64,000 nt of DNA, taken from assembly GCF_014837145.1 (NCBI RefSeq), contig NZ_JACYFS010000003.1, forward strand, positions 225,494 to 289,493. Direction: 5' to 3'. The notes beneath the pieces were generated by a model. It was not told where the DNA came from. It ran no database searches and was given only the letters and a program-made list of their open reading frames with translations. The DNA is from Chryseobacterium caseinilyticum. Its GTDB lineage: Bacteria; Bacteroidota; Bacteroidia; Flavobacteriales; Weeksellaceae. Each line of letters starts with the position of its first letter. The stretch's first letter is position 1. The position numbers were made by a program, and so were the translations under genes. Below, piece by piece: positions 26,425 through 35,254 of the stretch.

Positions 26425-27159
26425 TTGAGCGGAATACTGTATTTTGTTCCCACACCGGTCGGGAACCTTGAGGATATGACTTTCAGAGCAATCAAGACAC
26501 TGAAGGATGTAGATTATATTTTGTGTGAAGATACCCGAACCTCGGGAATTTTACTGAAACATTACGAAATATCGAAACCTTTAAAATCCTATCATCTTCA
26601 CAATGAGCATCAGGCCACTGAAAAAGTAATTGCAGACCTTAAAAACGGTCAGAATATTGCGATTATAACCGATGCGGGAACACCGGGGATTTCAGATCCC
26701 GGTTATCTTTTGGCAAAAGCGGGATCAGATCACACTATTGAAATGATTTGTCTGCCAGGTGCAACGGCTTTAATTCCAGCCCTTGTGGTGTCTGGTCTGC
26801 CGAACAATGAATTTCTGTTTGCCGGTTTTCTTCCACAGAAAAAAGGAAGACAGACCAAGTTAAAACAACTGGCAGAAGAGAAAAAAACAATTGTTCTGTA
26901 TGAAAGTCCGCATAAAATCAATACGACTTTAGAACAGATAAAAGAATTTTTCGGTGAAGAAACCAAAGCAAGTTTAAGCAGAGAGATTTCGAAAAAATTT
27001 GAAGAAACTAAACGGGGAACAATCAATGAATTAATTGAATTTTCCAAAAGCAAAACTTTAAAAGGAGAAATTGTGCTGATTGTGAATAACGCGGCCGGCA
27101 CGGAGGAAGAACCCACACAGAAAACTTCTACAAATAAATACAAAAACTTAGAAAAATAA
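26425..27159 (+). CDS. rsmI: 16S rRNA (cytidine-1402-2'-O)-methyltransferase RsmI
   Basis: 244 residues of the tetrapyrrole-methylase fold: LYFVPTPVGNLEDMTFRAI at the N-terminus, CEDTRTSG, then the SAM loop ITDAGTPGISDPGYLL. It makes the 2'-O-methyl of m4Cm1402 in the ribosomal P site. I use the TTG start, because no ATG precedes the conserved strand and it begins two bases after the stop of the acidic repeat gene, which implies coupling. The C-terminus carries a short Lys/Thr-rich tail. Confidence 0.95.
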   Translation: MSGILYFVPTPVGNLEDMTFRAIKTLKDVDYILCEDTRTSGILLKHYEISKPLKSYHLHNEHQATEKVIADLKNGQNIAIITDAGTPGISDPGYLLAKAGSDHTIEMICLPGATALIPALVVSGLPNNEFLFAGFLPQKKGRQTKLKQLAEEKKTIVLYESPHKINTTLEQIKEFFGEETKASLSREISKKFEETKRGTINELIEFSKSKTLKGEIVLIVNNAAGTEEEPTQKTSTNKYKNLEK

Positions 27160-27169
27160 TATTACTATA

Positions 27170-27913
27170 ATGAAACTATTAGAAGGAAAAGTAGCACTAA
27201 TTACCGGAGCTACAAGAGGAATCGGGAAGGGAATTGCTGAAATTTTTGCTCAGCAGGGAGCGAAAGTAGCTTTTACCTATGCCGGATCTGTAGAAAAAGC
27301 GAAAGAATTGGAAACTGCTTTAAGTTCTGTTACTCAGATTAAAGGTTATCAGTCTGATGCATCAGATTATGATGCTGCACAGAAACTGGTAGAAGATGTG
27401 ATGGCGGAGTTTGGTAAAATCGATATTTTGATCAACAACGCAGGGATCACCAAAGATAATCTGTTGATGAGAATGTCTAAAGACGATTGGGACACGATTA
27501 TCAAAGTAAATTTAGATTCTGTATTCAACCTTACCAAAGCGGTGATTAAGCCGATGATGAAGGCTAAATCAGGCTCTATCATCAACATGACTTCTGTAGT
27601 TGGTGTGAAAGGTAACGCAGGACAGGCAAATTATGCCGCTTCTAAAGCAGGAGTTATTGGTTTCACAAAATCTATCGCTTTAGAACTGGGCTCAAGAAAC
27701 ATCCGTTGCAATGCCATTGCTCCAGGATTTATCGAAACTGAAATGACTGCAGCTTTAGATGAAAAAACCGTTCAGGGCTGGAGAGACGGAATTCCGTTGA
27801 AGAGAGGCGGACAGCCGGAAGATGTTGCCAACGCGTGCGTATTCTTCGGGAGTGAAATGTCATCTTATATTTCCGGTCAGGTTCTGAATGTTGACGGTGG
27901 AATGTTAACGTAA
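27170..27913 (+). CDS. fabG: 3-oxoacyl-[acyl-carrier-protein] reductase
   Basis: Reduces 3-oxoacyl-ACP with NADPH in fatty-acid elongation. The 247-residue SDR has TGATRGIGKGIAE, NNAGITKDNLLMRM (the FabG signature), catalytic Ser in NMTSVVGVKGN, the YxxxK in YAASKAG and an RCNAIAPGFIETEMT stretch. Family motifs and length fit housekeeping FabG better than generic SDRs. It is the last gene of the run begun at 24977 and has its own terminator. Confidence 0.93.
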   Translation: MKLLEGKVALITGATRGIGKGIAEIFAQQGAKVAFTYAGSVEKAKELETALSSVTQIKGYQSDASDYDAAQKLVEDVMAEFGKIDILINNAGITKDNLLMRMSKDDWDTIIKVNLDSVFNLTKAVIKPMMKAKSGSIINMTSVVGVKGNAGQANYAASKAGVIGFTKSIALELGSRNIRCNAIAPGFIETEMTAALDEKTVQGWRDGIPLKRGGQPEDVANACVFFGSEMSSYISGQVLNVDGGMLT

Positions 27914-27934
27914 GAAAGATTTAATCAAAAATAC

Positions 27935-27969
27935 AATCCCTTTCATCAATTTGGTGAAAGGGATTTTTT
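27935..27969. terminator. Terminator between fabG and the TPR/HTH regulator
   Basis: A perfect 11-bp stem AATCCCTTTCA/TGAAAGGGATT with a nine-base loop and T-run (27964-27969). It ends fabG transcription and sits next to the 3' end of the oppositely oriented regulator gene. Confidence 0.8.
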
Positions 27970-29478
27970 CTACTCAGAATCGATAAAGTTCCTCAGCCAG
28001 ACCGACAGATCTTTATCGGGAGAAATTCCCAGTTTTTTTCTGAAATTGTACCGGTTATTTTCAATTGTTTTTACTGCCTTAAACGTATAATCTGCAATTT
28101 CCTTTGTGTTATAACCCAAATAAATATAAGCACCGAAAGTAAGTTCAGAAACCTTAAATTTAGGATTGATTTCCAGCATTTTTATTCTGAAATGTGGATA
28201 AACTTCCTGAAATCTTATGAAAAATTCAGGACTGTTCTCTCTGGCCAGTTTCCGTACTTCTTCGTAAGCATCACTCAGCTGCATCTTCAAACTGTCTTTT
28301 TCCCTCTCTGTGATTACTTTTTCAGTCTGTAATTTTTTTGTAATTTCTAATACTTTCTCGTTTTTTGATTTTGATTTTTTCAGCAGATAAATAATAAAAA
28401 GAGTGATTAGGATTAATACAAAAACTATTATAAAGGTAATTTTCCGATTTTTCTTATCCTCCGCATCGTGCAATGCTTTCTCTTCGTTCATTGCCTCATT
28501 CAGGGCAAAATCCCGTTCTTTTTTCTTTTGAGAATCAAGCTTTTTATGTGATGTCAGGTACAAATCCTGATATTTTTTTCCTTCTGTTGCGTTGCCTTGC
28601 GCTATATAAAGTTCTGAGATTTTTTTGTACAGTTCACTCTGGATGTCCGGAAAGCTGTTGTTTTCGAAGTTCTGAAGCGCAGAATTGTAATATTCATGTG
28701 CTTTTTCGTAGTCATGCTGTTGAGTGAGAAGATTGCCGAGGCCAATCAGGGATTCTATTTTGCATGGATGTTTTTTACCTGCAAAAAAAGCTAAAGATTT
28801 AGTGTAATAATATACCGCAGAATCAGTTTTATTTTGGGTAGAATGGTAGTTTCCAAAGCCTAAACATGAGCATCCTTTTTCGACGTATGCATCTTTAAAT
28901 TTAATCTTTTTCAGGATCGAATTTTCCCTGTTCAGATAAAAATACATGGAATCCTGCAGGTTAATATTATGAAAAAGGTAACTCATATTCGAGTATGCCG
29001 AACTCTCTGTAAGTGAATCTATGGTGTTTTTGCCGGATTTTCCTGCTAAGACTCTGAGTGCGTTTCTGTAATTTTTTGAAGACAGTGTGTACAGCTCCAA
29101 AAGCAGGTAATTTCCTCCAAGCATGGCCGAAATTCTGGCTGCCAGCGTTTTATCTTTTGCCAGATAATCTTTAAATTCCTGCGCTTTTTTTACCTGATGA
29201 ATGCTCTCTCTGAACTCGGCGATGTCATAGTAATAAGCGGATAAATAATAGTAACCATAGGCGATACCTTTCTCGTACTTCATACTCTCAGACAGGGAAA
29301 TAATTTCTTTTGACGTTGCCAGAAAATTTTCGGTTTTACCGTCCAGATACAGTTGATTGGTTGTATTAATCAGCCGATCAATATGATTTTGTTTTTCATT
29401 TTTTTGGGAAAATAAAAATCCGCTCCACAGAAATAGAAAAATGTAAAATATGTTATGAAAGGATTTTTTATAATCCAT
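27970..29478 (-). CDS. TPR-containing HTH (LuxR-like) transcriptional regulator
   Basis: 502 residues. An N-terminal signal or anchor (FHNIFYIFLFLWSGFLFSQ) is followed by ~300 residues of tetratricopeptide-type helices, then a transmembrane helix (ITFIIVFVLILITLFIIYLL) and a coiled-coil linker. The C-terminal helix-turn-helix is of LuxR type (GYNTKEIADYTFKAVKTIENNRYNFRKKLGI). This membrane-spanning sensor/DNA-binding layout is frequent in Flavobacteriia, and neither ligand nor targets are known. It converges on fabG. Confidence 0.87.
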   Translation of the reverse strand: MDYKKSFHNIFYIFLFLWSGFLFSQKNEKQNHIDRLINTTNQLYLDGKTENFLATSKEIISLSESMKYEKGIAYGYYYLSAYYYDIAEFRESIHQVKKAQEFKDYLAKDKTLAARISAMLGGNYLLLELYTLSSKNYRNALRVLAGKSGKNTIDSLTESSAYSNMSYLFHNINLQDSMYFYLNRENSILKKIKFKDAYVEKGCSCLGFGNYHSTQNKTDSAVYYYTKSLAFFAGKKHPCKIESLIGLGNLLTQQHDYEKAHEYYNSALQNFENNSFPDIQSELYKKISELYIAQGNATEGKKYQDLYLTSHKKLDSQKKKERDFALNEAMNEEKALHDAEDKKNRKITFIIVFVLILITLFIIYLLKKSKSKNEKVLEITKKLQTEKVITEREKDSLKMQLSDAYEEVRKLARENSPEFFIRFQEVYPHFRIKMLEINPKFKVSELTFGAYIYLGYNTKEIADYTFKAVKTIENNRYNFRKKLGISPDKDLSVWLRNFIDSE

Positions 29479-30248
29479 TTTTTAATACTGATTTTTAAAT
29501 AATTAAATTAGTCAATCGCATAAACAAATTGAGTTCCAACCTTTAGATTTTACTGTCAAATAAAGATCACGTTATTAGTTTGACAGTTGATAAGGACCTT
29601 TTTTTGTCCGGATTAATTTTAATTTAGGTATAAATAATTATGCCTTATTCACTGATTGTAGTATAAAATTAGAGATTTTTTTCGGAAAGTCTGAAATAGT
29701 TGGAAAGATGCTTGATTTTCTATTTTAAAGAAAACTGATCATAATTAATTATGCCTAAATATTCTAAAATGAAATTTTTTTCTGAAAATAAAAGCTTCAC
29801 TGTATGAGGTTGTAATTTATTCCTGCAATTGCGGATTTAAAGAATAAATTTTTAAAAACAGAAAATCTCCAGAGTAAATTGAGAATAAGGTTCTGCAGAA
29901 AAAAATAGGAGAAAGGTCAGAAGATCTTTTGAGCCTGCACTTTATTTTTACACAGAAATACAGCTTTGATAACTGTGATTTTTGTCTGCAAATTCAAATT
30001 TAAAAACATGAAAAATCCGAATACTTTATTCCAAAAGAAAAAGTATCCGGAGCTTGTTGTTCTCCATCATTTGTGTATCATTCAGTTTTCACTGATTTGA
30101 TAATGCAAATAGATGGATAAATATTAAAAAGGGCAAAAAATCCAGCCCGCAAGTTGCCCTCTACTTTTGTAAATGCTTTATTGATGAGGGTTTGAAGATA
30201 GTCTTAAAGTATATATAAACTTTATAATTAATCCTGATTTTTCAGAAT
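29479..30248. other. AT-rich intergenic region
   Basis: About 770 bp upstream of the TPR/HTH regulator. I see no protein-like ORF, tRNA or rRNA. The only notable structure is the hairpin near 30130-30160 downstream of guaC. Confidence 0.5.
30121..30160 (-). terminator. Probable terminator of guaC
   Basis: On the minus strand the stem AGGGCAA/TTGCCCT (30154-30160 and 30130-30136) encloses a 17-base loop and is followed by five T. It lies about 90 bases beyond the guaC stop. The long loop lowers confidence. Confidence 0.45.
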
Positions 30249-31289
30249 TTAATCATTAAAAACCTGATTTTCCTGCTCCTGAACTCTGATAAAAGTCGTC
30301 CTTTTTGACAATTCTTTCAACGTGGAGGCACCCACATAAGTGCAGGTTGATCTCACTCCACCCAAAATATCCTTTACGGTTTCAGATACATTTCCTTTGT
30401 ATTTTATCTTCACAGTCTTGCCTTCCGAGGCACGGTATTCGGCTACACCTCCGGCGTGTTTATCCATTGCTGTTTTAGAACTCATACCATAAAAAAGTTT
30501 GAATTTTTTACCGTCTTCTTCAATCATCTCGCCACCACTTTCTTCATGTCCGGCAAGCATTCCTCCGAGCATTACAAAATCTGCTCCGCCACCGAAAGCT
30601 TTGGCAACATCACCCGGAACTTTGCAGCCACCGTCTGCGATGATATGACCTTTCAAACCGTGAGCGGCATCAGAACATTCAATTATAGCGGAAAGTTGGG
30701 GATAACCAACACCGGTTTTCACTCTCGTAGTACAGACCGATCCCGGCCCGATTCCTACTTTGATGATGTCTGCACCTACCAAAAGCAGTTCTTCCACCAT
30801 TTCACCGGTCACTACATTACCCGCAATAATGATTTTATCAGGAAAATCCTGTCTTGCCTTCTTTACAAACTGCACAAAGTGTTCTGAATATCCGTTGGCA
30901 ACATCAATACACAGAAATTCAATCTGCGGATGCTTATCAAGAATTTTTTTAATCTTTTCCTCGTCAGCTTTCCCAGTTCCGGTACTTAATGCAATGTACT
31001 GATGAATGCTTGTGTCTTGATTTTCAAGGAATTCCGACCACTCTTCCACGGTGTAATGTTTGTGTACAGCAGTGATAATTTTGTCTTTTGCCAGCTCCAC
31101 AGCCATTTCAAAAGTGCCCACCGTATCCATATTGGCAGCGATAATTGGGGTTCCTTTCCATTTTTTTTGGGTATGAAGAAAAGTAAATTCTCTTTCCAGA
31201 TCAACTTCTGAGCGGGATTTTAAGGTTGAACGCTTCGGTCTGAACATAACGTCTTTAAAACCCAGCTTTATATCATTTTCTATTCGCAT
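30249..31289 (-). CDS. guaC: GMP reductase
   Basis: Converts GMP to IMP with NADPH in purine salvage. 346 residues with the IMPDH/GMPR barrel: N-terminal [26 protein letters not shown], a GNVVTGEM turn, the catalytic Cys loop [17 protein letters not shown] and [14 protein letters not shown]. The absence of CBS domains and the short length indicate GMP reductase rather than IMP dehydrogenase. It is divergent from the Lgt-like gene. Confidence 0.94.
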   Translation of the reverse strand: MRIENDIKLGFKDVMFRPKRSTLKSRSEVDLEREFTFLHTQKKWKGTPIIAANMDTVGTFEMAVELAKDKIITAVHKHYTVEEWSEFLENQDTSIHQYIALSTGTGKADEEKIKKILDKHPQIEFLCIDVANGYSEHFVQFVKKARQDFPDKIIIAGNVVTGEMVEELLLVGADIIKVGIGPGSVCTTRVKTGVGYPQLSAIIECSDAAHGLKGHIIADGGCKVPGDVAKAFGGGADFVMLGGMLAGHEESGGEMIEEDGKKFKLFYGMSSKTAMDKHAGGVAEYRASEGKTVKIKYKGNVSETVKDILGGVRSTCTYVGASTLKELSKRTTFIRVQEQENQVFND

Positions 31290-31346
31290 TTTGGTGAAAT
31301 TTATTTTTATTTAAATATTAAAATTAATAATTTACCTTAAATATAC

Positions 31347-31354
31347 TACTTTTG
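31347..31354 (+). promoter_or_regulatory. Possible -7 element of the Lgt-like/radical SAM cluster
   Basis: TACTTTTG, an exact -7 consensus ending five bases before the ATG of the Lgt-like gene. That would imply a nearly leaderless transcript. No clear -33 element is visible. Confidence 0.3.
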
Positions 31355-31359
31355 GTCAG

Positions 31360-32124
31360 ATGGATTTCCCTGTTACTTTTCACATTTTTGGCAAAACAAT
31401 TCTGGCACATCCCGTGTTTGAAACGGTAGGGATTTTTCTCGGAATGCGTTTTTATTTTTATTTAAAAAGAAAATCATCCGAAAAACTGTCTTTCAACACT
31501 TCTGCAGCGGTTTTGATCGGTGCAACTGCAGGCGCTCTGATTGGCTCAAAACTCATCGGAAATCTTGAAAATCCTCATGTTTTTTTCAGTGATTTCAACT
31601 TTCAAAGATTCTGGACCAATAATACCATCGTCGGCGGTTTAGCGTTTGGCTTGATTGGAGTGGAACTGGCAAAAAAGATTGTCGGTCATAAAGAAAGTAC
31701 AGGAGATTTAATTGTTTATCCTTTGATTTTAGCCATGATCATCGGAAGAATAGGCTGTTTTCTGACAGGCGTTCATGAAGAAACCTATGGCTTACCAACA
31801 ACCTCAATCTTCGGAATGCATCTCGGTGATGAATATCTGAGACATCCTGTAGCACTTTATGAGATCGCATTTTTACTTTTTATTTGGTTCGAACTGAAAA
31901 TGATTGCCCGGAAAAACAAATATGTTTCCGGATTTCTCTTCAAAATGTTTATGCTGAGTTATTTTTCATTCAGATTTCTTTTAGATTTTATTAAACCTAA
32001 AATTCACATCATTGGAAATCTCGGAACGATTCAACTGGTGTGTCTTTTAATGATTATTTATTATATTTATGTATTAAAAACGGAGAGAAATTTAATTAAA
32101 CCTAAAAACACAGTTACATTATGA
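31360..32124 (+). CDS. Prolipoprotein diacylglyceryl transferase (Lgt)-like membrane protein
   Basis: 254 residues with about seven hydrophobic helices. Lgt-family marks are visible: GRIGCFLTG, corresponding to the family's GRIGNFxNGE, and RHPVALYEI, corresponding to HPxxLYE. The Asn and Glu of the first motif are changed (to Cys and Val), so genuine lipoprotein acylation is uncertain. It is the first gene of a tight cluster ending in a radical SAM enzyme, and its stop overlaps the next ATG (ATGA). A specialised lipid or acyl-glycerol role with that enzyme is an inference. Confidence 0.78.
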   Translation: MDFPVTFHIFGKTILAHPVFETVGIFLGMRFYFYLKRKSSEKLSFNTSAAVLIGATAGALIGSKLIGNLENPHVFFSDFNFQRFWTNNTIVGGLAFGLIGVELAKKIVGHKESTGDLIVYPLILAMIIGRIGCFLTGVHEETYGLPTTSIFGMHLGDEYLRHPVALYEIAFLLFIWFELKMIARKNKYVSGFLFKMFMLSYFSFRFLLDFIKPKIHIIGNLGTIQLVCLLMIIYYIYVLKTERNLIKPKNTVTL

Positions 32125-32354
32125 AAATGCTGACACTCCTGGAAGTTGGTGGTTTAGAAGGATTGGTCGCCATGATCATTCTGATGATTCTTGCTGTAGC
32201 TTTCGTTGTATCATTGGTCGTTGCCGTTTTTGCAAAACTTATTTACGAAAGTAAAGACGGACGAAAATTTTCTAAAAGTAAATTTTGGACAACCGTACTT
32301 ATTTCAATGTTGATTTGCGGATTGATAAGCGGAGCTGTTTGTGGTGGAATGTAA
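32121..32354 (+). CDS. Small membrane protein ending in ISGAVCGGM
   Basis: 77 residues: a long first hydrophobic helix (residues ~14-40), a short basic loop (ESKDGRKFSKSKF) and a second helix ending in the motif ISGAVCGGM at the C-terminus. It starts inside the stop of the Lgt-like gene (4-base ATGA overlap), implying coupled translation. The next gene encodes a shorter relative with the same layout and ending. No known family. Confidence 0.65.
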   Translation: MKMLTLLEVGGLEGLVAMIILMILAVAFVVSLVVAVFAKLIYESKDGRKFSKSKFWTTVLISMLICGLISGAVCGGM

Positions 32355-32363
32355 AAAATTTAA

Positions 32364-32570
32364 ATGGAAATCATCTTTGGAATTTTGATGCTTCTTTTGA
32401 TGGGAGGAGCCATCGTTTTTTTCATATCTTTTGTCATTGCAAAAATTACAGAAGGTATTTTTCATTGGAGAAAGCAAGAATTTTCTTCAAAGCAGTTTTG
32501 GCAGACTATTGCAATAGCAGCCCTTCTTATTCTGATTATAAGCGGAATGGTCTGTGGCGGACTACTTTAA
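32364..32570 (+). CDS. Small membrane protein ending in ISGMVCGGLL
   Basis: 68 residues with the same plan as its upstream neighbour: an N-terminal hydrophobic helix, a charged loop (HWRKQEFSSKQF), a second helix and a final ISGMVCGGLL. The shared loop pattern (F-S-K-x-F-W-x-T) and C-terminal ISGxVCGG indicate a local duplication. It lies 10 bp upstream of the radical SAM gene. Function is unknown. Confidence 0.65.
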   Translation: MEIIFGILMLLLMGGAIVFFISFVIAKITEGIFHWRKQEFSSKQFWQTIAIAALLILIISGMVCGGLL

Positions 32571-32580
32571 ATAATAAATT

Positions 32581-33984
32581 ATGCCTGTAAGAAATTATAC
32601 CTATTACGATTATACAATAAGCCTTTGTCCCGAATGTCTGAAAAGGGTTGGAGCGAAGATTATCATTAAAGATGAGGCGGTTTTTATGACCAAAAGATGT
32701 CCGGATCACGGCTTTTTCAAAACGATGATTGCCTCGGATGTTGATTATTATAAAAATATCAGAAACTACAATAAAGCATCAGAGATGCCCGTTCACTTCG
32801 GAACTGACGTGGAATATGGCTGCCCTTACGACTGCGGATTGTGTGTAGATCATGAGCAGCACAGCTGTCTGTCGATTGTTGAGGTTACTGACCGATGTAA
32901 TCTGACGTGTCCAACCTGTTACGCAATGTCTTCACCGCATTACGGAAGTCACCGTAGTTTGGAGCAGATCGAAGCCATGTTTGATACGATTGTAAAGAAC
33001 GAGGGCGAGCCAGATGTCGTGCAGATCAGCGGTGGCGAGCCAACGATACATCCTGAATTTTTTAAAATAATGGATATCGCCAAAACGAAACCTATTAAAC
33101 ATTTGATGCTCAATACCAACGGAATCCGTATCGCAAATGATCCCGGTTTTGCAGAAAAGCTGGCGACTTACGCTCCGGAATTTGAAATTTATCTTCAGTT
33201 TGATTCTTTTAAGCCTGAAGTTCTGGAAGATTTCAGAGGAAAAGATCTCACGAACGTCCGAATGAAAGCTTTGGAGAAATTGAATGATTTAAATCTTTCC
33301 ACGACGCTCGTGATTGTTCTTCAGAAAGGAAAAAATATTGATGAGATTGGGAAGCTGATTGATTTTGCTTTAAAACAGAAATGCGTCCGCGGAATTACCT
33401 TTCAGCCCGTTGAGGTCGCCGGAAGAAACCGTGAAGATTCAGCGCACGAAAAAATCACGTTAACTGAAGTCCGTCAGGAAATCTTAAGTCAGTTTCCGCT
33501 GCTGAATGGTAACGATATTATTCCTGTTCCGTGTAATCCTGATTCTTTGGCCATGGGATATATTTTAAAGCTCGAGGGTGAAACTATTCCTTTAACGAGA
33601 TATATTAATCCTGCTGATCTTCTGAATAACGAAACGAAAAACACTATTGTTTACGAACAGGATCAAGGGTTACAGATGCAGCTTTTGGATATTTTCAGTA
33701 CCGGTATTTCTGTGGATAAAGTTCAGCCTAAAGTAAACCAGTTATTATGTTGTCTGCCAGAAGTTTCAGCTCCGAATTTGGATTATGATAATCTTTTCAG
33801 AATCATCATTATGAATTTTATGGATGCGCATGATTTTGATGTCCGGGCAATTAAGAAATCCTGTGTTCACATTGTGAATAAAGATTTAAAAATGATTCCG
33901 TTTGAGACGATGAATTTATTTTACCGCGATGATAAAATTAAATATCTGGAGGAACTGAGGAAAGAGGATAGGGTTTTATTTTAA
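32581..33984 (+). CDS. Radical SAM protein of the Tes/MJ0619-like type
   Basis: 467 residues. An N-terminal metal-site-like segment has CPEC and RCPDHGFF; then comes a second Cys cluster GCPYDCGLCVDHEQHSC (residues ~80-96). The radical SAM signature CNLTCPTC (CxxxCxxC) at ~104-111 follows, then ISGGEPTIHPEF. This layout of auxiliary cysteines before the SAM cluster resembles the family that includes archaeal tetraether synthase, which joins lipid tails. The lipid link is supported only by the Lgt-like neighbour. Other radical SAM chemistry cannot be excluded. Confidence 0.85.
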   Translation: MPVRNYTYYDYTISLCPECLKRVGAKIIIKDEAVFMTKRCPDHGFFKTMIASDVDYYKNIRNYNKASEMPVHFGTDVEYGCPYDCGLCVDHEQHSCLSIVEVTDRCNLTCPTCYAMSSPHYGSHRSLEQIEAMFDTIVKNEGEPDVVQISGGEPTIHPEFFKIMDIAKTKPIKHLMLNTNGIRIANDPGFAEKLATYAPEFEIYLQFDSFKPEVLEDFRGKDLTNVRMKALEKLNDLNLSTTLVIVLQKGKNIDEIGKLIDFALKQKCVRGITFQPVEVAGRNREDSAHEKITLTEVRQEILSQFPLLNGNDIIPVPCNPDSLAMGYILKLEGETIPLTRYINPADLLNNETKNTIVYEQDQGLQMQLLDIFSTGISVDKVQPKVNQLLCCLPEVSAPNLDYDNLFRIIIMNFMDAHDFDVRAIKKSCVHIVNKDLKMIPFETMNLFYRDDKIKYLEELRKEDRVLF

Positions 33985-34084
33985 ATCCCACAGAACAATA
34001 ACTTAAAGTAAAATGTTCCCGCAGATTTCACAGATTTTTATATTGTGATGAATCAGAAACGACATAGGAAACTGAAGCGTTAAG

Positions 34085-34205
34085 AAAATTAAAATTTAAT
34101 CCGTGAAAAAATTCCCACTGTTCGAAGCGCGGTAGAAATTTTGAATCGAAGAAACAATATTCAATCGCGCAAGTTTTGGGAATTTTAGGATTAAATTTTA
34201 ATTTT
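34085..34205. repeat. Long inverted repeat (MITE-like element)
   Basis: The left arm 34085-34117 (AAAATTAAAATTTAATCC then AAAATTCCCA) is nearly the reverse complement of the right arm 34177-34205 (TGGGAATTTT, GGATTAAATTTTAATTTT). The arms enclose a ~60-base core with GCGCGG and CGCGC. It lies in the 307-bp gap between the radical SAM gene and surE, which holds no gene. Confidence 0.55.
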
Positions 34206-34291
34206 TAGCATTCAGATTCCAAGTCTTGAATTTTTGATTCTTTTGTTTGACTACGTCGAATCTGCGATTTCAAGACAAAAGAATAATTCTT

Positions 34292-35062
34292 TTAATCAAA
34301 CTTCATCACCTCATTGAGCGTATTCATATATTCATAAGCCGTCATATCAAATTTAACGGGAACAATCGAGATATATCCGTTAGCCAAAGCGGTTTCGTCA
34401 GCATCTTCAGACTCATCCATATTGTTGAAATAACCTGTTAACCAGTAATATTTTTTACCGTGCGGATTGATTCTTTCGTCAAAACTTTCTTCCCATTTTG
34501 CATTGGCCTGCTTACAGATTTTCACGCCTTTAATTTCTTCTTTGGTAAGTTTCGGAATGTTGACATTCAGCACAACACCTTTAGGCATTGGGTTTTCTAA
34601 AGTTTTTCTTACAATATTCTGAATGTATTCCTTTGCCTGCGTAAAATCTGCTTCCCAACTGAAATCTAAAAGTGAAAAACCAATCGAAGGAAGTCCTTCC
34701 ACACCGCCTTCCACCGCTGCAGACATGGTTCCTGAATAAATTACATTAATCGAAGAATTCGCACCGTGATTAATTCCTGAAACCACGATATCCGGTCTTC
34801 TCGGAAGAATTTTATCTAAAGCCATCTTCACACAGTCAACAGGAGTACCGCTACACGAATAATCTTTTTGAGGTCCGTCAAGCTGTACTTCTTCAAAACT
34901 TAGAGTAGAGTTGATGGTAATGGCGTGACCTTTTCCACTTTGGGGAGAGTTGGGAGCTACCACGATTACTTCTCCGATTTCATTCATAAATTCTACAAGA
35001 TTTCTGATACCGGGAGCCGTAATTCCATCATCATTGGTTACCAGAATAAGTGGTTTTTCCAT
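34292..35062 (-). CDS. surE: 5'/3'-nucleotidase SurE
   Basis: Metal-dependent nucleotidase acting on nucleoside 5'- and 3'-monophosphates, usually a stationary-phase survival factor. 256 residues with the metal-binding LVTNDDGITAPGIRNL at the N-terminus, VVAPNSPQSGKGHAI, CSGTPVDCVKMAL and VSGINHGANSS. All the conserved acidic and Asn/Ser ligands are in place. It converges on the radical SAM cluster. Confidence 0.94.
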   Translation of the reverse strand: MEKPLILVTNDDGITAPGIRNLVEFMNEIGEVIVVAPNSPQSGKGHAITINSTLSFEEVQLDGPQKDYSCSGTPVDCVKMALDKILPRRPDIVVSGINHGANSSINVIYSGTMSAAVEGGVEGLPSIGFSLLDFSWEADFTQAKEYIQNIVRKTLENPMPKGVVLNVNIPKLTKEEIKGVKICKQANAKWEESFDERINPHGKKYYWLTGYFNNMDESEDADETALANGYISIVPVKFDMTAYEYMNTLNEVMKFD

Positions 35063-35254
35063 ATATTATTTTTAATTTGAACAAATTTACTAAAATGGAA
35101 ATTGATTTTTGAGAGGGTGGGGTGAAGGTTCTGTTAAAATTATTGAGGATACTTTTTATTTATTGAGGATATAATTGTAAGTTGTTAAACATTAAAAAAA
35201 ATTTTAATCTAATAATTTGATTATCTTTTTTTCTACAAACAAACCAATCCATCA

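Noticed and set aside
25427-26455. Long minus-strand frames opposite the acidic repeat gene and rsmI
   Set aside because: Phe/Ile-rich translation is the mirror image of the Glu/Asp/Asn-rich real coding strand; a shadow effect.
32121-32570. The two small CGG-tailed proteins as RiPP precursors of the radical SAM enzyme
   Set aside because: They have two transmembrane helices and the enzyme looks Tes-like rather than a RiPP maturase (no RRE or clear SPASM pattern). Kept only as an open possibility in the cluster finding.
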